From positions 1-19,340 of the forward strand of contig URBN01000037.1 of the NCBI GenBank assembly GCA_900546145.1: a DNA stretch of 19,340 nt. The letters run 5' to 3'. The stretch comes from an uncultured Desulfovibrio sp. Its GTDB lineage: Bacteria > Desulfobacterota > Desulfovibrionia > Desulfovibrionales > Desulfovibrionaceae. This document shows positions 14,094 to 19,340 of the stretch, one piece after another; within the stretch, counting starts at the first letter, position 1; each line of letters starts with the position of its first letter. Below the pieces are notes generated by a model. The model was not told where the DNA came from. It was given only the letters and a program-made list of their open reading frames with translations, and made no database searches. A program made the position numbers and the translations under genes.

Positions 14094-14681
14094 ATGATCA
14101 CCCTCGCCACCAAAATCACGCTCCTGCGCATCCTCCTGGTGCCCATCGTCGTTATTCTTTTATATTTCCCCTGCAAGATAACCTGCTTTCTCGCTGCCCT
14201 CGCGTTCATCGCGGCAGCTCTTACGGACTGGTTTGACGGGCATATCGCACGAAGCCGTCATCTCGTCACCAACATGGGCAAATTTCTGGATCCGCTTGCG
14301 GACAAGGTACTCATCTGCTCCGTTCTGATTATGCTCGTGAATCTGGGATGGGCGCCGGCGTGGGTCGTGCTGATCATCGTCTGCCGGGAGCTCATCATCA
14401 CGGGACTCAGGGCCATCGCCATTGACGAGGGCATCGTCATGGCAGCGGACAGATACGGCAAACTCAAGACCGTGCTTCAGATCTGCGCCATCATTCCTCT
14501 CATTCTGAATTACCCCTTCTTCGGAATCAACCTGCATCTCATCGGCCTCATCTTCCTCTACCTCAGCATGTTCATGGCCCTCTATTCGTGCTATAACTAC
14601 TGCCGCAAGTTCATCTTCGCGTTCAGGGAAATCCACGCCGGCGAAACAGACGGCGGGGGGAACGGTACCGGGTTGAATTAA
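14094..14681 (+). CDS. pgsA: CDP-diacylglycerol-glycerol-3-phosphate 3-phosphatidyltransferase
   Basis: A 195-residue integral membrane enzyme. The CDP-alcohol phosphotransferase signature D-x2-DG-x2-AR-x8-G-x3-D-x3-D is complete (Asp45, Asp48, Asp66, Asp70 in DWFDGHIAR...GKFLDPLAD). The start ITLLRILLVP is typical of PgsA, and 4-5 further hydrophobic helices follow. It makes phosphatidylglycerol phosphate, the first committed step to PG and cardiolipin, in the inner membrane. The frame is open further upstream. I choose the ATG at 14094 (GGGAG 10 bases before) because it gives the family N-terminus; a GTG at 14052 is an alternative. The stop shares a base with the next ATG (TAATG). It is the first gene of the seven-gene plus-strand run and follows a terminator, so a promoter lies in 13932-14090. 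Confidence 0.93.
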   Translation: MITLATKITLLRILLVPIVVILLYFPCKITCFLAALAFIAAALTDWFDGHIARSRHLVTNMGKFLDPLADKVLICSVLIMLVNLGWAPAWVVLIIVCRELIITGLRAIAIDEGIVMAADRYGKLKTVLQICAIIPLILNYPFFGINLHLIGLIFLYLSMFMALYSCYNYCRKFIFAFREIHAGETDGGGNGTGLN

Positions 14682-14944
14682 TGGAACAGAGTATTCTTCT
14701 GCGCGCGAGGCTGAAGAACTGCCTGACGACTATTCTGGATATGGAGGAGGACTTCCATTCCCGCGGTCTGGATACGGTTCTGCGCGGGGAACTGGATTTT
14801 CTGAAGAAGTACATGGACCGGGTCGAAACCCTGTCCCTGGATGAAAACAAGGTTGAGAGGCTTGAGTCGGTAACGGCCCGGATCCTCTCCGAATTTGACG
14901 CGGATGGCCCGCTCAGCGCGAGCCGCAAACAGGTACTGCAGTAA
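14681..14944 (+). CDS. small helical protein of unknown function
   Basis: An 87-residue protein whose ATG overlaps the pgsA stop (TAATG), which strongly supports translation. The sequence (MEQSILLRARLKNCLTTILD...) is soluble, rich in Leu, Glu and Arg, and looks mostly alpha-helical. It has heptad-like Leu spacing, no cysteine motif (one Cys) and no signal peptide or TM segment. I do not recognise a family. Its place between pgsA and an FtsB-like gene, 2 bases before the latter, suggests a lineage-specific envelope or division-linked adaptor, which is a guess from context. Confidence 0.75.
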   Translation: MEQSILLRARLKNCLTTILDMEEDFHSRGLDTVLRGELDFLKKYMDRVETLSLDENKVERLESVTARILSEFDADGPLSASRKQVLQ

Positions 14945-14946
14945 AC

Positions 14947-15255
14947 ATGTTCTGGCGTGTCTTTCTTCTCTGCTCGTTCAGCGTGTGCAACCTCGTGCTT
15001 CTGTACCGCATGATCTGGGGGCCCACGGGACTCGTGGATTACAGCGATCTGCGTTCCGAGTACGCTGAAATCCAGCGGCAGGATGCCGCCCTGGACGCGG
15101 AGAATCTCAGCCTGAGCCGTGAAATCCGGCTTCTGCAGACCGATCAGAAATATGTCGAGAAAATGATCCGCCAGCGCTTACACTACCTGCGCGACAATGA
15201 GATCCTGTATCTCTTTGATGCCGCGCCCAAATCCGGAGCAAATTCCCATGACTGA
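14947..15255 (+). CDS. septum formation initiator family protein (FtsB/DivIC-like)
   Basis: A 102-residue bitopic protein: a short cytoplasmic start, one TM helix (about residues 4-22, VFLLCSFSVCNLVLLYRMIW), then a coiled coil (about 35-72, with repeats such as QRQDAALDAENLSLSREIRLLQTD). It ends with VEKMIRQRLHYLRDNEILYLF, closely matching the E-x2-R-x-L-x-x-x-x-x-x-E block of FtsB/DivIC. These proteins form the FtsQLB bridge that triggers septal peptidoglycan synthesis. It starts 2 bases after the upstream small gene stops. Its last codons overlap the TPR gene start by 8 bases, so translation is coupled on both sides. No ftsL or ftsQ homologue is in the window. Confidence 0.88.
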   Translation: MFWRVFLLCSFSVCNLVLLYRMIWGPTGLVDYSDLRSEYAEIQRQDAALDAENLSLSREIRLLQTDQKYVEKMIRQRLHYLRDNEILYLFDAAPKSGANSHD

Positions 15256-16240
15256 AAAGATTGAATGGTATAAGGAAGTCCTCGACCTCGAGCCGAACTC
15301 GAAGATTTTCTTTCCCCTTGCAAAAATGCTGGAAAAAGAGGGAGAGCTCGAGGAAGCCTGCCGCGTGCTCGCCGAGGGGGTTGCCCGTCACGAGGAATTC
15401 CTCGAGGCGCGGCTCTTCTATATTTCCGTCCTGAGCCGTCTCGGCAGGGACGCTGAATGCCAGTGCCAGGTAAGGATTCTCGCTTCCCTCCTGACGCGCT
15501 ACCAGGAATTCTGGTCCGCCTGGTCGGCCAGCACCAGCGCTGACGGCCGCACGGACGCTTCCCTGGCCCTGCGCCTCCTCAGAATTTCGTTCGCCAGACC
15601 CGGCGTCTCCTTCTCGGAGATTTTCGCCCGCGGCCTGGAAAGCCTGGAGCAGGACATGGCCGGACACTCCGCGATCGTGCCGGAGGAGGAGACAGCCGCG
15701 CGCCCCGAATGGGAGCCTGAGGGCACAGAATCCGTGCAGAGTGCGGATGCCGCTGAACCGGCGCCCGCAGCCGTATCCGTCCCGGAGCCGGTTTCCGCTG
15801 CCGGTCCCGAAGCCGCCGGCGCCGCGGAACCTGAAAGCGCTGTCAGTGAGGAACCTGAAACTGCCGCCGGATCGGAGAGCGAATCAGGGGAAGAACCTGA
15901 AGAACTGCTTGAAGACGAGGATATGGACGAGGCCGCGCCGGCCGGAGGAGCCTCCTCTCTCCGCACGCGTTCCTATGCCGAGGTTCTGGCGGAGCAGGGC
16001 GACTACGATACGGCCCTGTCTATTTACAGTGAACTCGCCGCCTCCGCCGCTCCCGCTGACCGCGAGGCCGACGAGAAGCGCGTCGCCGAACTGAAGCGGC
16101 TGAAGCAGGCCTCACAGGCCGGCCGTCAGCCCCAGAACGATGAGACTGTGACGCCGGAACCGAAAAACGACCCAGACCCGAAAATGATCAGCCTGATTGA
16201 TGCCCTTGCCAGACGCTGTGACGCAAGGGCCCGCAGCTAA
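15248..16240 (+). CDS. TPR protein with acidic low-complexity linker
   Basis: A 330-residue protein. Residues about 3-90 look like two to three tetratricopeptide-type helix pairs (WYKEVLDLEPNSKIFFPLAK, EKEGELEEACRVLAEGV, EARLFYISVLSRLGRDAE). Residues about 140-235 are a Pro/Ala/Glu-rich, highly acidic, probably disordered linker. Residues 238-288 hold one more TPR-like unit (SYAEVLAEQGDYDTALSIYSEL), followed by a basic helix. No signal peptide or TM segment is seen, so it is likely a cytosolic scaffold. The frame is open earlier, but the ATG at 15248 overlaps the FtsB-like stop, has a GGAG 9 bases upstream, and begins right before the first helix. Partners cannot be read from sequence; co-expression with the division protein and the lipoprotein is suggested by spacing. 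Confidence 0.82.
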   Translation: MTEKIEWYKEVLDLEPNSKIFFPLAKMLEKEGELEEACRVLAEGVARHEEFLEARLFYISVLSRLGRDAECQCQVRILASLLTRYQEFWSAWSASTSADGRTDASLALRLLRISFARPGVSFSEIFARGLESLEQDMAGHSAIVPEEETAARPEWEPEGTESVQSADAAEPAPAAVSVPEPVSAAGPEAAGAAEPESAVSEEPETAAGSESESGEEPEELLEDEDMDEAAPAGGASSLRTRSYAEVLAEQGDYDTALSIYSELAASAAPADREADEKRVAELKRLKQASQAGRQPQNDETVTPEPKNDPDPKMISLIDALARRCDARARS

Positions 16241-16252
16241 GGGAGCTTGATT

Positions 16253-17782
16253 TTGCCAATACATTTCAAACAGGGGCTGTGCGTTTCCTGCCTTGTGGCC
16301 GCTCTGGTCATGGGAGCCGGATGTTCCCGGTATCAGCCCGTCAAGAACGTGTGGAAAGGAACGAAAGGCCTCTGGTACGAATACGTCAGCCAGCCGGCCT
16401 CCATCAACTACGATGATAAGGGTGAGCTCACCGAGCGCGACCAGATCTTCACTAAGGGTATGATGGGCATTGACACCCAGCTTCACAAGCTGGAGCGCCT
16501 CATGGCCAACGCGGACAAGCCGCCGACGCGCGCCTGGATGGACAACTTCTTCAAGGAAGTTCCCTGGGTTGACGGCTTCGCCGGCGTCAAGTCCGACGGT
16601 TCCATTCTCGGACAGGAAACGATGCCCGGCAAAACCCCGAAAGAGCTCGACTTCAACTCCATCCTCTACGAGGACAAGAAGCAGAGCACCCGCGCCCTCC
16701 GCTGCGACGTGCAGCAGACGCCTGAAGGTCCCGAGGTTATGGTGGCCATGCCGCTTTACGACGGCATCGACTTCCTTGGCTGCGTCGTGGCCTACTTCAA
16801 TATGGAACACCTCGCGAAGAGCGTGAAGACCCCGAACGATATCGTGGTGCTTTCGCCCCAGGCCCTGCTCTGGCCCGGACGCTACGCCTTCGCTTCCACA
16901 CCGCTCGCCGGCGTGGACTGGAACGAGCACGCGGCCAAGGCCACGTACGGCACCTGTTCCAACGCCTCAGGCACCTTCGCCTATCAGGTCCGCTGGCTTG
17001 GCAACGTTCCGCTTATTTTTGGTGTGGTTGATTCCGGTTCCTTCCCGGACGGCGACGGCAAAACGGCCCAGGGTCTCGCCTACTTCCCGAAGCATGAGAA
17101 GATGGCTCCCCCGCCGCAGCAGCCCAGATCGAAGGATCTCGGTGTGGCCAGCCTCATCCAGCCCACGGAGGAAGAGAAGAACGAAGCCGCGGCCGAGGCC
17201 GCCCAGGCGGAACAGCAGCAGCAGATGGAAGCCCAGCGCCAGCAGTATGAAGCCATGATGGCTCAGCGCAAGGCCCAGTACGAAGCCGCCATGGCCCAGC
17301 GCAAGAAGATGATCGAGGAGCGCCGCAGAGCCATAGCCCAGCACCAGCGCCTCCTGCGTGAAGCCGCCCTTGCCGAGGCCATCGATTCCGTCGACGCCCA
17401 GCAGGATCAGAAGGAAGCCGCGCAGGATGCGGCTCAGGCCAGCCAGCCCAGCCCCTTCGGCCCCAGAAAGGCCGCCGGAGCCGGGGACAAGCCTGCCGGA
17501 CAGGCCTCTTCCAATAAGCCCGTGGCTGAGGAAACTCCCGCCGCCGCGCCTGCCGTCGAACCGCGCAGCACGCTGCCTGACGGACGTCCGAGCCCGTTCG
17601 GCCCGAAGAAGGCGGACAGCGCCTCCAAGGAGAAGGCCGCGCCGGCTGAGAAGCAGGAGCAGAAGGCTCCCGCCGCTTCATCCTCCACATCCTCTGAGGG
17701 AAGCCAGACTTCCGGTCAGAGTCAGGAAAACGCCAACACCCTGCCCGGCGGCCGCCCGAGTCCCTTCGGCCCCCGCAAGTAG
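16253..17782 (+). CDS. sensor-like lipoprotein with coiled coil and three PSPFGP(R/K)K tail repeats
   Basis: A 509-residue protein. The N-terminus is a lipoprotein signal (LVAALVMGAGC, lipid Cys24; the -3 residue is Gly, so the lipobox is not ideal). Residues about 40-260 form a globular domain that looks like a Cache/PDC-type extracytoplasmic sensor (WVDGFAGVKSDGSILG, EVMVAMPLYDGIDFLGCVVAYFNMEHL); this fold call is tentative. Residues about 304-395 are a Glu/Ala/Gln/Arg coiled coil. The tail (396-509) is Pro/Ala/Ser-rich and contains PSPFGPRK or PSPFGPKK at 399, 446 and 502, the last being the C-terminus. The start is a TTG at 16253 with AGGGAG 7 bases upstream; the TTG at 16247 is too close to that site. 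It lies 12 bases after the TPR gene. Function is unknown; periplasmic location is inferred. Confidence 0.82.
   Translation: MPIHFKQGLCVSCLVAALVMGAGCSRYQPVKNVWKGTKGLWYEYVSQPASINYDDKGELTERDQIFTKGMMGIDTQLHKLERLMANADKPPTRAWMDNFFKEVPWVDGFAGVKSDGSILGQETMPGKTPKELDFNSILYEDKKQSTRALRCDVQQTPEGPEVMVAMPLYDGIDFLGCVVAYFNMEHLAKSVKTPNDIVVLSPQALLWPGRYAFASTPLAGVDWNEHAAKATYGTCSNASGTFAYQVRWLGNVPLIFGVVDSGSFPDGDGKTAQGLAYFPKHEKMAPPPQQPRSKDLGVASLIQPTEEEKNEAAAEAAQAEQQQQMEAQRQQYEAMMAQRKAQYEAAMAQRKKMIEERRRAIAQHQRLLREAALAEAIDSVDAQQDQKEAAQDAAQASQPSPFGPRKAAGAGDKPAGQASSNKPVAEETPAAAPAVEPRSTLPDGRPSPFGPKKADSASKEKAAPAEKQEQKAPAASSSTSSEGSQTSGQSQENANTLPGGRPSPFGPRK
17447..17779 (+). repeat. three PSPFGP(R/K)K coding repeats in the lipoprotein tail
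   Basis: Copies at 17447-17470, 17588-17611 and 17756-17779, spaced by 141 and 168 bases. Codon choice differs between copies (for example ccc, ccg and ccc for the second proline), so the peptide rather than the DNA is conserved. The second and third are preceded by LP(D/G)GR. Confidence 0.85.
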
Positions 17783-17806
17783 CAGCGTTTCATACTATAC
17801 GAGAAC

Positions 17807-17831
17807 GGCCGCCGCCCGCCGGGCGGCGGCC
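17807..17831 (+). other. 11-bp all-GC hairpin before fbp
   Basis: GGCCGCCGCCC and GGGCGGCGGCC pair perfectly around a 3-base loop, between the lipoprotein stop and the fbp ribosome-binding site. No T-tract follows. It may stabilise or delimit mRNA ends within the operon or reduce read-through. Confidence 0.45.
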
Positions 17832-17850
17832 CGCTGAGAGAGGTGCTCAT

Positions 17851-18855
17851 ATGGCCGACGTCACTGTTACCGAGTTCCTTCTGTATCATCAAAAACAGTC
17901 CCCCCATGCCACAGGTGAATTCACCGGTCTTCTGTACGATCTGATCATTTCAGGCAAAACCATAGCCCGCCGCATCGCCAAGGCCGGCCTGCTCGATATT
18001 CTGGGCGGCACCGGCGTGGTCAACGTGCAGGGTGAGAGCCAGCAGAAAATCGACGATCTCGCCAACAGCATCCTGATCTACAGGATGACGCGCTCGGGAG
18101 CCGTGTGCGCCATGTCGAGCGAGGAAAACCCCGACCTCATCCGCGTGGGATCCGAGTTCAAGCGCGGCAACTACATCATGATCTTCGATCCGCTTGACGG
18201 TTCCTCCAATATGGACGTCAACGTGAACATCGGCACCATCTTCTCCATCTACCGCCGCCCCGAGGGCAGCGCAGGTGAAGTAAAGCTTGAAGAAGTACTC
18301 AGGAAGGGCGTCGAGCAGGTGGCTGCCGGCTACTTCCTCTATGGCCCCTCCTGCATGCTCGTGCTTTCCACGGGCAGCGGCGTGCACGGCTTCACCCTTG
18401 ACCCCGGCGTGGGCGAGTTCCTTCTCTCCCATCCCAACATGCGCATCCCTGAGCAGGGCTACATCTATTCCTGCAACGAGGGATACCGTCAGAAGTGGGG
18501 CAAGGCCGCGTACGATGCCGTTGAGTATTTCCACACGGCCAAATCCAGCAAGGGCAGCAACTATTCCTCCCGCTATGTGGGCTCTCTTGTCGCCGATTTC
18601 CACCGCACGCTCATCTACGGCGGCCTCTACATGTATCCCGAATACAAGGATCGCCCCGAAGGCAAGCTGCGCCTCATGTGCGAGGCCAATCCCCTGTCCT
18701 TCCTGTGCGAGCAGGCCGGCGGCGCGGCGACTGACGGCCACATGCGCATTCTGGAGAAGCAGCCCACCGCGCTTCACTGCCGCACGCCTCTCTTCATCGG
18801 TTCGAAGAAGGATGTCGAGGCCGTGAACCGCATATACGCGGAGAACAACGGGTAG
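17851..18855 (+). CDS. fbp: class I fructose-1,6-bisphosphatase
   Basis: A 334-residue protein of the usual class I length. Visible signatures are the N-terminal LLYDLIISGKTIARRI helix, SSEEN (residues 89-93), the metal and phosphate site IFDPLDGSSNMD (111-122, with Asp113, Asp116), and SRYVGSLVADFHRTLIYGGLYMYP, the class I sugar-phosphate binding block. EANPLSFLCEQAGGAATDG follows near the C-terminus. It hydrolyses fructose-1,6-bisphosphate to fructose-6-phosphate in gluconeogenesis, in the cytosol. The AMP-site residues of enterobacterial enzymes cannot be judged without alignment. The ATG at 17851 has AGAGG 7 bases upstream. It follows the lipoprotein by 68 bases across a GC hairpin and leads tsaD by 10 bases, so it is part of the operon or starts a sub-operon. 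Confidence 0.95.
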   Translation: MADVTVTEFLLYHQKQSPHATGEFTGLLYDLIISGKTIARRIAKAGLLDILGGTGVVNVQGESQQKIDDLANSILIYRMTRSGAVCAMSSEENPDLIRVGSEFKRGNYIMIFDPLDGSSNMDVNVNIGTIFSIYRRPEGSAGEVKLEEVLRKGVEQVAAGYFLYGPSCMLVLSTGSGVHGFTLDPGVGEFLLSHPNMRIPEQGYIYSCNEGYRQKWGKAAYDAVEYFHTAKSSKGSNYSSRYVGSLVADFHRTLIYGGLYMYPEYKDRPEGKLRLMCEANPLSFLCEQAGGAATDGHMRILEKQPTALHCRTPLFIGSKKDVEAVNRIYAENNG

Positions 18856-18865
18856 CAGGCGGCAG

Positions 18866-19340
18866 ATGCTGGTTCTTGGCATAGAAAGTTCCTGCGACGA
18901 GACGGCGCTGGCCCTGGTACGGGACGGCGCCCTCTCTGACGCCGTGCTGGCGAGTCAGGCGGACATGCACGCCCTTTTCGGCGGCGTGGTGCCTGAGCTC
19001 GCGAGCCGTGAGCACTGCCGGTTCATCGGTCCGCTCTTTGACGAACTCATGCGCCGGACCGGAACGCGTCCCGCTGATATCGACGTTGTTGCCGTCTCGA
19101 GGGGCCCGGGCCTCCTCGGGAGCCTCCTCGTGGGCACGGCCTTTGCCAAGGGGCTCTGCCTCGGTACGGGCGCGCGTCTTCTGGGCGTGAACCATCTCAT
19201 GGGGCATCTGCTCGCAGCCGGACTTTCAGAAAAGCTTGAATTTCCCGCCCTGGGTCTTCTTGTCTCAGGCGGCCACACGAACATCTATTATTTCGCGAGC
19301 GCGGTGAAGTCTCTCCAGCTCGGCCGCACCATTGATGACG
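18866..19340 (+). CDS. tsaD: tRNA N6-threonylcarbamoyladenosine transferase TsaD, 3' end cut by window
   Basis: 158 codons are visible, about half of the usual 340. The protein starts MLVLGIESSCDETALALV, the classic Kae1/TsaD N-terminus. HALFGGVVPELASREH (35-50), VAVSRGPGLLGSLLVG and the metal-binding VNHLMGH (His110 and His114) follow, then LLVSGGHTN. TsaD transfers the threonylcarbamoyl group to A37 of ANN-decoding tRNAs with TsaB and TsaE. The ATG at 18866 lies 10 bases after the fbp stop with only a weak AGGCGG ahead of it, so translation probably depends on coupling to fbp. No tsaB or tsaE is in the window. Confidence 0.95.
   Translation, partial: MLVLGIESSCDETALALVRDGALSDAVLASQADMHALFGGVVPELASREHCRFIGPLFDELMRRTGTRPADIDVVAVSRGPGLLGSLLVGTAFAKGLCLGTGARLLGVNHLMGHLLAAGLSEKLEFPALGLLVSGGHTNIYYFASAVKSLQLGRTIDD

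Noticed and set aside
17447..17779. PSPFGP(R/K)K copies as a DNA repeat such as CRISPR or a mobile repeat
   Set aside because: Copies are in frame, have different codons and unequal spacing, so conservation is at the peptide level.

Overview
The window reads as a moderately GC-rich chromosomal segment of a Gram-negative bacterium, most likely a member of the Desulfovibrionaceae (Desulfobacterota). The evidence is the fusion of a DHH phosphoesterase, two CBS domains and a tRNA nucleotidyltransferase next to xerD; a bacterial Nbp35-type P-loop ATPase with an N-terminal cysteine cluster; and housekeeping genes with strong Shine-Dalgarno sites and overlapping starts. The taxonomic call is inference; no rRNA is present. 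There are no tRNA genes, IS elements, prophage genes or CRISPR arrays.

Layout. (1) Positions 1-4837, minus strand: an apparent operon xerD > DHH/CBS/CCA fusion > HIT hydrolase > LapA-like membrane protein (cut by the window edge). (2) 4838-5344: a gene-free divergent region with an orphan leftward terminator-like hairpin and a stem in the folK leader. (3) 5345-6357, plus strand: folK, then a membrane-anchored YHS/TRASH-like cysteine protein, then an intrinsic terminator. (4) 6401-9697, minus strand: a classical autotransporter with chlamydial Pmp-type GGA and FxxN repeats, and a structured mRNA leader. (5) 9698-10470: 773 bases without a convincing gene, ending at the terminator of an M23 peptidase gene (10471-11793, minus). 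(6) 11794-12225: divergent promoter region. (7) 12226-13873, plus strand: pcm and an Nbp35/Mrp ATPase, closed by a terminator. (8) 14094-19340, plus strand: a tightly packed run of pgsA, a small helical protein, an FtsB/DivIC-like protein, a TPR protein, a sensor-like lipoprotein, fbp and tsaD (cut by the window edge).

How the genes work together. Most are core functions: chromosome dimer resolution (XerD), tRNA 3'-end and t6A37 maturation (CCA enzyme, TsaD), folate synthesis (FolK), phospholipid synthesis (PgsA), division (FtsB-like), gluconeogenesis (Fbp), protein repair (Pcm) and Fe-S handling (Nbp35). The accessory and less understood parts are the Pmp-like autotransporter with its leader, and the lipoprotein whose disordered tail carries three copies of a PSPFGP(R/K)K peptide, one of them at the extreme C-terminus. 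I see no defence system, biosynthetic cluster or mobile island. The most distinctive signals are those two proteins and the RNA-like structures upstream of the autotransporter and folK.
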